Shown here piece after piece: positions 1 to 14,209 of a stretch of 64,000 nucleotides of DNA (position 1 is the stretch's first letter; every line of letters begins with the position of its first letter). Source of the stretch: Nemania diffusa (Eukaryota; Ascomycota; Sordariomycetes; Xylariales; Xylariaceae); contig JBBPUQ010000001.1 in NCBI GenBank assembly GCA_038501195.1, positions 62,001 to 126,000 on the forward strand, in the 5' to 3' direction. The notes under the pieces are model-generated. The model was given only the letters and a program-made list of their open reading frames with translations, made no database searches and had not been told where the DNA came from. The position numbers and the translations under genes are program-made.

Positions 1-3000
1 TATTAAAAAGTATTAACTTAAAAGACTTTTTTTAACAGCTGCTGCAAATAGAAATTAAAATATTAGTGTTAACTATATTTAATATTACTACAAAAAGCTT
101 AATATTACAAATGCTATTTTAATAAAATGTTAAACAAGTTGTTATATTTAAAAAATAGATTTGTTTTAAAAAAGCAAATGTTATATTAGCTAATTTTGTG
201 CTATTGCTGCAAACATTTAATTTCAATAGGTATAAAAATATCAAAAACTAGTAAAAAGATTATATTTATAATTTTATTATTAAAAAAATATATTAAAAGC
301 TTGTTTGTATAAAAAATACAATTGATTTATTAAGTATATTTATAACAAATAATATATTTAAAAAAAATGTTTTAATAAAAAAATAATTAAAAATAAAAAA
401 AAAAACTATAAAAAAAAAAAAAGAAATATAAAAATTTATATTATTTGCTGTTTTATTATTAGCTTTTATAACTATAACATTTTTGCTACTAGTTATTAAA
501 TATAAAAATATAATATTATAGCTATAATTGTTAAATAAAATACTAATACTTATAAAGTTAAAAATAAATTAAACTAATAATAAATTTAGCTAATATAAAA
601 TAAACATACTTTTTATATTTTTTTTTAAAGTATAGCTAAATTTAAATTTAAAGCTAATTAATATATTATAAGTTTATTTTAATAATGTTTATTTAAATAA
701 ATTTTAGCTTATATTTTTTATAAACTTATATATACTTGTTTTTTAGTTGCTATTTTGATTTAAAAACAAGTTTTATAATAGAACTAAAGTGTTTATATAT
801 ATATTTTTAATTATATTTATTTTTGTATTACTGATTGTAAATAAGTTATTAAAAAGTTTTATAGAAACAAAAGCTCGAACTTTCGTAGAAAAGCTAACAA
901 AAAAGTACAAACTAGAACTTAATTATACACTAATATAAAAACTAAAACTGAAATAATTAATATTTATAAATATGCTTTTTTATACTTTTTAACTTGCTGT
1001 TTTTAATTTAGCTAATAAACTATAAAATAAAAAACTTGTAAGCTATATAAACAAGCTATAAATAATAATAAACGAACTTTTATTTAAAGTTAGCTAGTTA
1101 TTAAACAAAACTAAAACTGTTGTATTAAAAACAGCAATATATAATATAAGCATAAAAGTTAATTATATAAAAACTTTAATAAAAAAATATATCAAACATA
1201 ATAAATAAATAAAAAAAATATTAAATATTTATAAATTTTAATTTTTTAAGCTGTATTATTTAAATAATTAATATATATTGTTTATAAAATATATTAAAAA
1301 TAAATAAACTTAAAAATATAATAATTAAACTTATATTTATTAAATTTATATTTATTTAATTTATAATTTAATATTTTAATATATTTATTAAAAATTTAAT
1401 ATAAAAGTTAAAAATTTAGTTTAATAAAAATTAATAAAATAACAAAAATAAATATTAGTATTAGATTTAATTATATATAAAACGCTAAAAATATAGCAAA
1501 TTTAATTTAATTTAATAATAACTAAGCTAAAAAACTAAACAATAATTTTATTTAAGTATTTTTAAGCATTATAGTTAATATTTAAAAAAAAAATAAAAAA
1601 AACAATTTAATAATAAATATAAACTATTAATATAGTATATATTTAATAACTAAAAATAATATATATTATAAAAAAAAACTAACTTTTATTTTATAACTTA
1701 ATTATTTTTTATTTTTTATTTTTTATTGTATAAACTAGTATAACTGCTAGTTTAAACTTTATTATTTAATAAAAATTTATTAATAAATTCGTTTTTTTTT
1801 TTTTTAATAATTATATTGTTATTTTTTTTATTTTTGTTTTTATTTTTGCTTTTATTTTTATTATTTTTTTTTATATTTTTTAAAATAGTTATATTTTTTT
1901 TGTGTTATTTAAATATAACTATAATATTATTTTTGTTATTATTTGTAATTGTTTTATTAGCTGTAATAGTAGTAATAGTAGCAACACTATATATAACTAA
2001 AACGCTATAGCTGCACTTTAATATTTTGTTTTTTTTAATAAACATATTAACAATTTTACTAAAGCTAATATAAATTTTATATAATATATTATAGTTTATA
2101 GTATTAATAAATAAGTTGTTATTAATACTTAAAGAGATATTTTTATAAAAAGTATAAAGTTTTTTTTTAATTGAAATAAAAAAAATATATAGTTTTTTTA
2201 ACAAAAGTGTAACAATTTTTTTTTTTTTTTTTATATATTTGTTAAATTTATTTCTTTTTGTGTTTATTTAATAGTTTAAACTTTTAAAAAAAAATAAATA
2301 AAATAAAACAAAATAAAAATTATTTAAGTATATATATTACTAAAGTTGTTATTTAGCTTTTTTAAAATATTTGCTATAAAGTTTAAATAAATATTTCTAT
2401 TTATATTTTTTTGATTTAAGTTTATAAAAATACTTAGTATATAATATTTTTATAAATTTATTTAATTAATAAAATATACTTTAATAATATTTAAATTAGC
2501 TATTTTGTTATTTATATTTATTTTATTATTATTAATATTTTCGTAGATATTATAAAAAATATATAAAGTATTAAAAACTATTAAATATAAAAGATTTTAA
2601 TTTTTAGTTTATAAATAATAAAATATAAACAAAAAGTAATTCAAAGTTTAGTAAATATTTTAGTTTTTAATTATTAAAAAGTTAAAATAAATAATAATAA
2701 AAGTTTTTAATAATTTGTTAAAAGTTTTATAGTTTATAATTATATAATTTAGCAAAAGCTTAAAAATAGCTACTGTAGCAGTTTTTTAAACTTTAAAGTA
2801 TTAAGATTTAAACTGTAGTATTTTTATATATACTTTTAAAAATGTTAAATTTACAGAAAATAATTATATATTATATATATTTAAAATATTAGTTAATATT
2901 TAAAAAGCTATAATTTAAAAAACTATATAGTTTTTGTTAAAAAAGTATATAAAAAAAGTTAAATTTTTTTTAGTTAGCGATTTATTTAAAAAAGTATAAA

Positions 3001-4454
3001 ATTTTAAATAAACTAAGCTATATTTTTAAACAAAAGCTTTATAACTTTAAATAGCAAAAACTATAAAATTATTAAATATTAATATAAAGTAGTTATTTTG
3101 TTGCAGATTTTTTTTTATATTAGAAAGTATATATTATATAATATATAAACATTTTATATTGATTATAATTTTTTTAATAGCTTTTTTTTGTTTTGTTTTT
3201 TTATTTATTTTGTTGTTTTTAGCTATTTTTTTTTTAATAAAAGTGCTAGCTTTATTAACTTTTGAATAAATTAAGTAAAAGTTTTTTTTACTATTGCTAA
3301 TAGCGCTATTATTAACAATTGCATTATAAATATTAATAATAGTTTTAAAAACTATACTATAGAACTTTTTTTTTTTTATAGTATTAAAAGCGCAAATATT
3401 TTATAATATATTAATAATAAACTTAGTTATTTTATTTAATAATTTAGAAATAAATAAAGCTTGTTATAATAGTATAAATATTTTTTGTTTGCTTATTTTA
3501 TTTAAATAGTTTAAAGTTAAAATAATATAAAATAATTGTTTAACAATAAACTTTTGTTTAATTGGATTTTTTTTTTTGTTTTTTTTTATGTTTTAGCTAT
3601 TAATTTGTTAAATCGTTTTAATTAAAATATTAAAATACTGCTTAAAAAAGTAAATAATTTTTGTAATTTTAAAGAGCTTTTTTTTAATTAAAGTTTTATA
3701 TTTTTTATTTTTTTTAATTTAGTAGAATTTGTTAAAGCTATAAACTATAAAAACAAACTTAATACTTAGTATTTTTTAAAACTTGTTATTAAATTTTATA
3801 ACAGCTTTATAATTTAAATGTTTTTTTTAAAACTTTTTTATTATTTTTAAAGCTATATTATTTTTTATATTAAAATTTATAACATTAATATATTTTAAAA
3901 GTTTAAAAAAGCTATTTAAAGTTAAAACTACTAGTTTAATAAATGTTTTATTTTTTTTAGCTTGATTTATATTAACGTAATTTTTAATTTAGTAATTTTA
4001 AAACAATTTTTTAGCAGCTTTATATATATTTTCGTTTCTATTTTTAAACTTTTATTATAAAAGCTTTTTTTTTATAAAAAAAAATAAATAGCAAAAATTG
4101 TTAAATATAAGCAATAAATAAAAATAAATAGTGTAACAAGTTGTAGTATTTTAATTTTTTGCTTTTTTAAAAAAATAAAATAATATATTAAATAAAATAA
4201 GCAAATTAATAAAAAAGAAATATTAAACTTTAATACTCGGGTTATTTTATAAAACTTTGAAAAGTTTTTTAAGTAAGCTAGTTTTAACATTATTATTACT
4301 GTTGTTAGAATTTTTTATATTTTTTATTTAGTTATTAGCTAGCTTTTTTAAGCTTAAAATAGCTTAAAATTGCACTATAGCTTTTTTATTACATATTTTT
4401 TTTAATAAGCTTTAATATAGCTTTTAAAACAACTTGTTGTTAATAATATTTAAA

Positions 4455-5165
4455 AAATTAATAATATAAAAAATTAGTTAAATTAACTTATATTAAATAA
4501 ACTTATTTTTAAAAATAAATAAAAATAAAACAGTTTTTATAACTTAAATAATAAAACAACTGTTTAAAATTTTAAATATAATATTAATATTAGTATTTGT
4601 TTTATTTAATAAGTTGTTATTTTTATTATTAATATAATATAAAAAAAAGCTAATAAAACAAATAATTTTATTATTAATGCTTTTGCTTTTTTTAATAAAT
4701 ATAATTTAAAAAATACAATATATAAACTTAGTGTTAAAGTTAGTTTTGTTGAAGTTATTATTAGTTAAAGCTGTATTTGTAGCAGCAGCAGTAGCTTGTT
4801 TTTTATTTGAATATATAAATTTATAATAATAAGCTTTATAGATTTTATATAATATAATAGCTAGCTTTTTATATATTATTGTTATTTTTTAAGCATTGTA
4901 AAATATAGCATATATTTATTTTTGTAATTAATTATTAAAAGTTTTTTTTAAAATATTAATATTAAACAATAAGTTTTGCAATATTTTTAAAGCTTTTAAA
5001 GCAGCGTTTAATATATAAAACGTTTAAAACAACTTTAAAAAAACTTTAATAAATATAGCTATTAACTATTTAATATATTAACTAAAATAGTTATAATATA
5101 TTTTTAAATATATTTAATATATATATTTTATATTTTATAGCTTTTTTAATTAAGTTAAAATATAG
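4455..5165 (+). repeat. Diverged direct repeat A, copy 1
   Basis: This ~710 bp segment matches 7036-7735 along its length, with differences mainly C/T and G/A and a few small indels. Its last ~130 bp recur twice more at about 8395-8525 and 8625-8760. No coding capacity remains. Boundaries are by eye. Confidence 0.65.
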
Positions 5166-6347
5166 CTTTTAGTATGTGTTTTTTTTAATATAATTATAAA
5201 CGACTTAATAAAAATAGTTAAAACAGTTTAAAAAACCTATTTATATTTACTATATAAATTAATTTATTTTATTAAAACAGTAAAATAATTAGTAAATATA
5301 ATTTAAGTTTAATTAATATAGTTTATTTTATAGTTTAATATTATTAATATATAAAACTAATTTATTTATATTTAAGAAATATTATATTAAAATAAAAGCT
5401 GTTTATTTATTTATATATTATTTAAATAATACTAATAAAACAATATATTTTTTTTGTATTTGTTATAAATATTAGTTTTTTAAGCTTTTATTTTTATTTT
5501 TATATATTTTTTTAAGTTTAGCTAGCAAGTTTTTTATAGTTAATTTTAAAAATAAGTAAAAAAAAGTTTAAGTGTTAGCTTGTTAAAACTGTAATATTAA
5601 ATATAAAATTTAATACTGTTAATAAATAACTGTTTAAAAAAATTTAAGTTAATAATAAATTGTTTTTTGTTTAAAAACTAGCTTTAAGTATTACTACTAA
5701 AATATTAACCGATTTTTTTTTTTAGTACTTTTTTGTTAAATATGCTACTATTGTTGTTAATTTATAAATTAAGTTATTATATAGCTTTAGTTTTATTATT
5801 TTTATTAATATCGAAAATATTAAATTAGTTAAAAAATAATTACAAAGTTATAAAATAAACAAATAGTTTATATTTTTAAACATTGCTAAAAACTAACAAT
5901 ATTAATTTAGCGTTAGCGTTAATAATACAGCAACAAAAAAAAAAAATAAACAAGTTGTATTAGCTAAAGCTTATAAAACTCTTAAATTTATTATATAAAA
6001 TTTGCTATAAAACATTAAATATTTAAATTAATTAACTGCTTTATTTAAAAGCTATAGTTTTATTAAGTATGTAAATATTTTTTAATATAAAAAAAAGTTA
6101 TTTAGTTTTAAATTTATTATAATATATAAAAAAAAAAACGCTTAATTTATAATTAATAATATTAATAATAAAGTAGTAAACAAAAAAACTATATTAATAA
6201 ATTAAGCAGTTATAAAAAACAAATAGTAAAAATATAAAAAAAAAAACTTTAAAAGTATAAAAAAAATAGAAAAAAATAATAAAAACAATAATACTACTTT
6301 AAATAAAAAAAACAATAATAATACAAAAGAAAAAAAAAAATCTAAAA

Positions 6348-6349
<2 letters not shown>

Positions 6350-6387
<38 letters not shown>
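6350..6387. repeat. Poly-A tract of 38 bases
   Basis: An uninterrupted A run, preceded by further A-rich sequence. It may be a relic of a retroelement tail or simple slippage. Its length is prone to assembly error. Confidence 0.7.
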
Positions 6388-6388
<1 letters not shown>

Positions 6389-7035
6389 AACGATTTAAAA
6401 AATTATATAAAAAACTATATACAAAACTTTAAAAAAAAAAACAACAATATAAAAAAAAATAAAAATAATAAAAACAATAAAGCTTAGTTAAATAATAACA
6501 ATGTTATTTTAAAAAATGTTTTTATTGTTTTAAAAAAGCTATAAATAATAAATAATAATATAACTTTATTTATTTAAAACTTATTATTTTTAACTATTAA
6601 TATTAAATTTAAAACTTATTTTAAATAATTTAGTTATATATAATATATAAAAATAATATATAATAAAGCTATAAACTATTTAACTAGTATAAAATTTATT
6701 TGTTTTATTAATAAAAATAAATTTAAAACATATATTAAAAAAGCTTTATGTTTTTAATAATTTATTATATTTAATAAAAAATTTATTTTTTAAAATAAAA
6801 TAGCTAATAAAACAAATAAATATATTATTAATAGTTATATTTTTTAAGTTTTTTATGTTATAAATAAAAACAAAGCAAGTTAATTTGTTAAATTTAGTAC
6901 TGCTATTTAAAAAAAAAAATACTAAAATAAGCGTTGTTTTTATTTGTTTTTTAAAAATATAATTAAAAAAAACTTATTTATATTTAATATATTATTATTA
7001 ATTAAAAAAAAGATTTAAAAATAAAATATATAAAG

Positions 7036-7735
7036 AATTAATAATATAAAAAATTAACTAAGTTAATTTATATTAAATAAATTTGTTTTTAAAAATAAAT
7101 AAAAATATAATAGCTTTTATAATTTAAATAGTAAAATAATTAATAAAAGTTTTAAATATAGTACTAATATTAATATTAGTTTTATTTAGCAAATTATTGT
7201 TTTTATTGTTAATATAATGTAAAAAAAAGCTAATAAAACAAATAATTCTATTATTAATACTTTTGCTTTTTTTAATAAATATAATATAAAAAATATAATA
7301 TATAAACTTAATATTAAAAATAGTTATATTAAAGTTGTTAGTTGAAGTTATATTTATAGCAATAGTTTGCTTTTTATTATAACGTATAAGTTTATAATAG
7401 CAAGTTTTGTAAATTTTGCATAATATAACAGTTAGTTTTTAATATATCGCTGTTGTTTTTAAAACATTATAAAATATTATATATATTTATTTTTATAATT
7501 AATTGTTAGAAGTTTTTTTTAAAATTTTAATATTAAATAACAAAGTTTATAATATTTTTAAAACTTTTAAAACAGCACTTAATATTTAAAGTATTTAAAA
7601 CAACTTTAAAAAAACTTTAGTAAATATAGCTATTAATTATTAATATATTTAATATATTAATTAAAATAGTTAAAACTTATTATTAAATATATTTAGTATA
7701 TAAATTTTATATTTTGTAGCTTTTGTAATTAAATC
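7036..7735 (+). repeat. Diverged direct repeat A, copy 2
   Basis: Second copy of the 4455-5165 segment in the same orientation, about 1.9 kb downstream of it. The pattern of transitions suggests RIP after duplication. Boundaries are by eye. Confidence 0.65.
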
Positions 7736-8394
7736 GATATATAAGTTTAAAAATTGTAAATATTATATAATTAATAAATATATATTTGTTTTTTATATAA
7801 ATATAAAAAACTTGTTTATATTATAAAAGTTGTTTTATTTAATTGAAACAATAAAATAATTGTTAAAATATAATTTAAGTTTATATATATATAACATATA
7901 TAAATAATTAATCGGTATAAAATATTTTATAGTTAAATATTATTTGATATAATTATTAAATTGATATATTTATATTTTGTTGCTATATTAAGCATTTTTA
8001 AAAAAGTAATTTAATATAAACTAAAATAAAAAAAAGCTAAACTAAATTAAAACAGATTTAAAAAAAAAAACTTAATATAAATTTTAAATAATAAATAACT
8101 TTTAAAATATAACTTAAACTAAATTAATTTTAAATAAATTTAAATAAAAAATTAATATATTAAAAAACTATATATATAATATTATATAATATATTTAAGT
8201 GTTATAATTTAATAAAATATTAAATTTTAAAAATTAAAATAAAAAAATAATAATATAAGTTTATAACTTTAGTATAATTGTAATATAATTTATTTATTTT
8301 ATATTTATATAAATAGTTAAATAAAAATTATATAGTTTATTAATATATATTTACTTTTAATATAATCGTTTAATATTTAAAATGTTTTAAAAAA

Positions 8395-8760
8395 TTTCGA
8401 AAAAACTTTAGCAAACAAACTAACTAATTATTTAATATATCGATTAAAATAGTTATAATTTATAGTTAAATATATTTAGTATATAAATTTTATAATTTAT
8501 AGCTTTTTTAATTAAATTAAAAAACAAGCTTTAATATTTTAAGTAAATATTATATAGTTAACTAATATATATTTGCTTTTAATATAAATAATATAATATT
8601 TAAAATATTTAAAATAACTTCAAAGAAATTTTAGCGAATAAATTTATTTATTAACTATATAATATATTAATTAAAATAGTTAAAATATATTGTTTGTTAT
8701 ATTTAATATATAGATTTTATATTTTGTAGCTTTTACAATTAAATTAAAATATAAGTTTAA
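8395..8760 (+). repeat. Two partial copies of the repeat A tail
   Basis: The intervals about 8395-8525 and 8625-8760 each resemble the 3' ~130 bp of repeat A, including the segment that reads into AGCTTTT followed by an AATTAAATTA-like stretch. They may be truncated copies of a parent element or terminal-repeat remnants. Confidence 0.5.
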
Positions 8761-10119
8761 TTATTTTAGCTATTATATAATAAATTATAATTAATATAAC
8801 TACAAAAAAACTTTTTTATATTTTATAAATTAATAAATTTAATTAATAAGTTTTAAAAAAAAAATATAATATAATAAATAATAAAAAAAAGCTAAACTAA
8901 AATAATATAAGTTTTAAAAAAATAGTTTAATATAAATTTTAACTATAAATAAATTTAAAAAAAAAAACTTAGTATTTATAAAAATAAAAAACTTAGTTTA
9001 AAACAATTTAAACTAAGTTTAAAAAAAACTATTTAATATAGCAACTAAAAGTTCAAAATAGCAACATTAACTAAAAAACAATTTTAAATAAATCTAAAAA
9101 CAAAAGTTTAATAAAAAGCTTTAGCTGTAGTAAATAAAGCAGTTAATAAAAAAATTAACATAAATTTAAAAAAACAAAAACAAAAGCAGTATAGTTAATT
9201 TAAGCTTATAAAATAAAGCATAAAACAGGTTTAAAAATATAAAAGTAAAAATATAAAAATTAAGTTTAAAAACATAAAAATAAAAATACAAAAATACTTG
9301 CTAGTTTTCTTTTGTTTTAATAATGTATTAAATATTATATAAAAAAGTAAATTATAAATATAAAATATAATAATTGTTTTTATATAATATTTGTAGCTTT
9401 TTTTAAAAAAGCTAAATTTAGCTATTAATAATTAAATATTTAAATCTTTTTATAAATATTAAAAACATAGCTTTTAAATATATAATATTAACATTTATGT
9501 AATTAAATAAAGCAAATAAATATATAAGTTATTAAAATGTTGCTAATAATGCAGTTTATTTATTAAAAAGCTATTGTTATTATAGCTTTTTAAAAAGTTT
9601 AATATTTATATAAATTTATATAATATATATATAATTATTTAATTAATTATATAGTTTGTTATAATAAGTTAAATAGTTATAAATAATTAATTAATATATA
9701 ACAAATATTTAAAACATAAATAAAAAATAATTAATAAATAAATTTAAAACTAAAGTAATTAAACTTATATTTTTAATTAAAAAGAGCTAAAAACTATGTA
9801 TATATTAATTTATATAACTAACTTTTTAAATAACAAAGTAAAAAAACTATATTAAATAAACTATTTACTAAATAAAAAAGCGGATAATTTATAAACTATA
9901 AAGTTTTATATATATAGTAAACTTGTAATTTAATTTATACTTTTACTGTTATATTTTAGCTACTTTAAAGCTTTATTTTAACTTATTTTGCAGTTATTTT
10001 TAAAAACTTTTTTATATAACTTTGTGCAGCTAGTACTAATAGCAATTTATTATACAATAAAGCTTTTAATGTTTAAATTAAATAGTTTTAATATTTTAAG
10101 CTTATATAAAAAATCTTAA

Positions 10120-10560
10120 ATAATATAAATAGTAAATAGCTATATAATAACAGCTATATATAAATAACTATAGCTATTAATAAATAGTTACACTTAGTTA
10201 CAAATAGCTAAACAAATATTAAAAGTAAAAAAACTTTTGTTTTTTATTTTGATTAGTTATATAATAAAGCTTTTAGTGGTTAAATCAAATAGCTTTAATA
10301 TTTTAAGCTTGTATAAAAAATTTTAAACAATATAAATAACAAATAGCTATATAATAGCAGCTAGTTATAAATAACTATAATTAATAGCAAGTTGCTATAG
10401 CTAGTAATAAATAGCTATATAATAGCAAGTGATTATATAATAATACGTAGTTATAAAAAACTATGCAAAAGCAAATAGCTATACAATAGTAAATAGCTAT
10501 ACAATAGCAAGTAGCTATATAATAGCACTTAGTTATAATTAAATATAGCTGTTAATAAAT
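10120..10560 (+). repeat. Short tandem repeats of an AATAGCTATATAATAG-like unit
   Basis: Units of about 20 bp built on AGCTAT and AATAGC follow one another irregularly. The equivalent zone in duplication B copy 2 is about 14440-14890. Confidence 0.5.
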
Positions 10561-10619
10561 AGCTATAGCTAGTTGTAATAGTTTTGAAATAATAGCACGT
10601 TAAAAATGCAGTACAACAA

Positions 10620-10790
10620 TTAAATTATATTATTTGTAAAAAAAAACAAACAACAACTATGTTTTTAAATATATAAACTTTAAAAACTATTTGTAAAAAA
10701 AAACATATAATAGTTATATTTTTAAATATATAAACTTAAAAAACTATTTATAAAAAAAAACAAACAACTATTAAATTTAATATATTTATA
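10620..10790 (+). repeat. ~60 bp minisatellite, short array
   Basis: About three units, each with a TTTGTAAAAAAAAACA core followed by an A/T stretch and TATATAAACTT. The same unit recurs at 11240-11530, 14950-15310 and 15790-16080. Confidence 0.6.
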
Positions 10791-11239
10791 AGTAATTTTT
10801 TTAATAGTTAATATAAAGCTTTAATATTACTGTTATATTAGTTAAATATATATATAAAATATTTAATTAATAGATTTTTTTTATATAGCTAATTTTAGCT
10901 ATTATATTAATTATTTCAAGCTATTATTTATATAATTAAATAAATATATAAGCAAATATTTTATAAATAATTTTTAAGCTTTTATATTAATTTTAAAGCA
11001 TATATAGTAATTTTAAAGCATAAAGTTTAAATTTAATAATAACAATTATATTTTTAAATATATAAACTTTAAAAATATAGTTTTTTTGAACTTATATAAA
11101 AAATTTTAAACAATATAAATATAAATAATTATGTAATAATACTTAGTTATAATTAAATATAATTGTTTGTAAATAGTTATAGCTAGTTATAATAGCTATA
11201 AAATAGCAATATATTAAAAGTGTAATATAATAGTTAAAT

Positions 11240-11530
11240 TGTATTATTTATAAAAAAAAACAAATAATAACTATATTTTTAAATATATAAACTTTAAAAA
11301 TTATTTATAAAAAAAAATATATAATAGTTATATTTTTAAATATATAAACTTAAAAAACTATTTGTAAAAAAAAACAAATAATAACTATATTTTTAAATGT
11401 ATAAACTTAAAAAATTACATATAAAAAAAAAAAAACAATAATTATATTTTTAAATATATAATTTTATAAAACTATTTATAAAAAAAAAAATATAACAATT
11501 ATATTTTTAAATATATAAACTTTAAAAATA
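11240..11530 (+). repeat. ~60 bp minisatellite, second array
   Basis: About five units of the same ~60 bp repeat as 10620-10790, within duplication B copy 1. Confidence 0.6.
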
Positions 11531-12145
11531 TAGTTTTGTTATTTATTTTATTAAAAATTGTAAATAAATATATAGTTAATTAAATTTAATAATTTAAAAA
11601 AAAACTTATAGTTAATATAACTGTTTAAAATATTAAATATTTATATAAAAATTTATATTATTATTTAAACTAATTATATATTTAATTATAATTAATTAAA
11701 TAGTTTAAAATAATAAATAAATTAATAAGTAAATTTAACAAAATGTAATAATAAATATTTTATATTTTATTAACAATTAGCAAAAAAATTAAAAGCAGTA
11801 TTAATACTAAACTATATAACTGTTTTTATAACTATTTAAAAATTTTACTTTAATTTTTTAAGTTAATTTTGCTATTATTTAATAACTTTATTTTAATTTT
11901 TTAAACTAACTTTGCTATTATTTAATAACTTCATTTTAACTTTTTTAATAAACTTTGTTATTATTTAATAACTTTATTTTAACTTTTTTAACAAACTTTA
12001 TTTTAACTTTTTGTTTTATTATATTACTATTTTTTTTAGTTACTTGTATTTACTTTTTAGCTATAAAAGTACAGTAGTTTAAAAAGTTTACGCTACTTTG
12101 GTATAACTTTGCACTTAGTAAAATCAAATAAAAAATAATGCTTAG

Positions 12146-12680
12146 TTAATATAACTGTTAAAAATATTAAATATTTATATAAAAATTTATATTACTATTT
12201 AAATTAATTATATATTTAATTATAATTAATTAAATAGTTTAAAATAATAAATAAATTAATAAATAAATTTAACAAAATATAATAATAAATATTTTATACT
12301 TTGTTAACAATTAATAAAAAAATTAAAAGCGGTATTAATGTTAAATTATATAGTTATTTTTATAGCTATTTAAAAACTTTACTTTAACTTTTTGAGCTAA
12401 CTTTGCTGTTACTTAGTAATTTTATTTTAACTTTTTAAGCTAACTTTGCTGCTATTTAATAATTTTATTTTAATTTTTTTAACAAACTTTGTTACTATTT
12501 AGTAATTTTATTTTAATTTTTTTAACAAATTTTATTTTAACTTTTTGTTTTATTATACTGCTACTTTTTTTAGTTATTTATATTTACTTTTTAGCCACAA
12601 AAGTATAGTAGCTTAAAAAGTTTACACTATTTTAGCACAATTTTGTGCTTAATAAAATTAAATAAAAAATAATGCTTAGT
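12146..12680 (+). repeat. Tandem extra copy of the duplication B tail
   Basis: This repeats the preceding ~540 bp (11606-12145), including the ~43 bp tandem units, and ends in the same AATGCTTAGT. Copy 2 has only one such tail (about 16150-16692). Confidence 0.65.
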
Positions 12681-14021
12681 TTTAAATATATAAATATTTA
12701 AATTTATTAAATTTTAAATATTTTAATTTTAAAAATAGTTAATTTTTTAATTTAATAATTTATAACTAAATAAGTTTTATATTTATTTAATATTATTATA
12801 AAATATATTTTTTTTATGTTTTATACTATTTATATTTTGTTATGTTTTTTAAAGCATTAGTGAAATGTTTAATTTTAAACTTGTATAATTAATGCTGTTT
12901 TATAATTTAAACTTTGAGTATATTGTAAAAAAAATTTATAATTTTTTTTTTAATTAATAAATAATTAAGCAAAGTGTATTAATTAGTTAATATAAAAATA
13001 GCAAATTAAACAATTGTTTATTATATGCTTTTTTATACTGTTTTTAAAAAAAGTTAACTTAATAATACTTTTTTTAATAGTGTTTTAATAATTTATGTTT
13101 TTATTTTATATTTATAATAGTATTATTATAAAGTAATGTAAAAATAATATTTTTTAATTTAATATTTGTAATAAAAATAACAAAATAAACTTATAAAGCT
13201 AAAAAGATATTGTATTTTAAACAAATAATTGTAGCAGTACAAAACTTAATTAAATATTATATTAGTTTTATTACTTTTTATACTTTTTTATTATTTTTTA
13301 GATTTACTTTTTTGTAGTTTAGTTTATAAAACTGTGTTTATAGCGTTTAATTTAAAAAAAGCTACTAAATTAGTTTGTAATAAATTAATACTTTTTAATA
13401 AATTTATTTTTTTTTGTTTTAATAAATATACTAGTTTTTTTTTGTTTTAACAGTGTGTTAAATGTTATATAAAAAAGCAAGTTGTAAATATAAAATGTAA
13501 CAATTGTTTCTATATAATATTTGCAGCTTTTTTTAAAAAAGTTAAATTTAGCTATTAATAATTAAGTGTTTAAATTTTTTTATAAATATTAAAAGTATAA
13601 CTTTTAAATATATAATACTAATGTTTATTTAATTAAATAAAGCAACCAAATATATAAGTTATTAAAATATTGCTAATAGTGCAGTTTATTTATTGAAAAG
13701 TTATTACTATTATAGCTTTTTAAAAAGTTTAATATTTATATAAGTTTATATAACATATATATAATTACTTAATTAATTATATAATTTGTTATAATGAGTT
13801 AAATAGTTACAAATAATTAATTAATATATAACAAATATTTAAAACATAAATAAAAAATAATTAATAAATAAATTTAAAACTAAAGCAATTGAACTTATAT
13901 TTTTAGTTAAAAAAAGCTAAAAACTATATATGTGCTAATTTGTGTAGCTAACCTTTTGAGCAATGAAGCAAAAAAACTGTATTAAATAAGCTGTTTACTA
14001 AGTAAAAAAGCGAATAATTTA

Positions 14022-14209
14022 TTTTTTTAAGTGCTTTTTTTGTACTACAACTTAAAAAGTAAAATAATAAAGCTGTTTGCAGAAATATTTATACTTAATA
14101 AAACTATTATTTAAGTATTATTTATACTTTTATTAAGTGTATATATTTGTATATACAGCTTTGTTATTTTACTTTTTAAGTTATAGTACAAAAAGAGCAC
14201 TTAAAAAAA
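14022..14209. mobile_element. 188 bp foldback MITE
   Basis: Two 55 bp terminal inverted repeats (14022-14076 and 14155-14209) differ at only about three positions, and the 78 bp centre is itself partly palindromic, so the whole unit can fold into one hairpin. It begins with TTTTTTTAAGTG and is flanked by TA on each side. The paralogous site in duplication B copy 1 (about 9900) lacks it: joining the two flanks gives that site, so no extra target duplication is visible beyond TATA. It has no coding capacity. A Tc1/mariner-type non-autonomous element is the likely class. Confidence 0.75.

Larger units (their letters stand above)
9300..12145 (+). repeat. Large direct duplication B, copy 1
   Basis: A segment of about 2.85 kb that aligns with 13430-16692 in the same orientation; both begin at a CTAGTTTT motif. 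Most differences are C/T or G/A. The last ~540 bp (about 11606-12145) are tandemly repeated at about 12146-12680. Internal tandem arrays include a ~60 bp minisatellite near 10620-10790 and 11240-11530 and a ~43 bp repeat near 11850-12010. This copy lacks the 188 bp MITE found in copy 2. No ORF suggests what the ancestral element encoded. Confidence 0.75.

Noticed and set aside
1816..2204. Overlapping short ORFs on both strands, rich in Phe, Leu, Ile and Lys
   Set aside because: They arise from long T- or A-rich stretches with few stops by chance; there is no domain, start context or conservation signal.
6202..6390. 62-codon minus-strand ORF starting with a Phe run
   Set aside because: It comes from the poly-A tract at 6350-6387.
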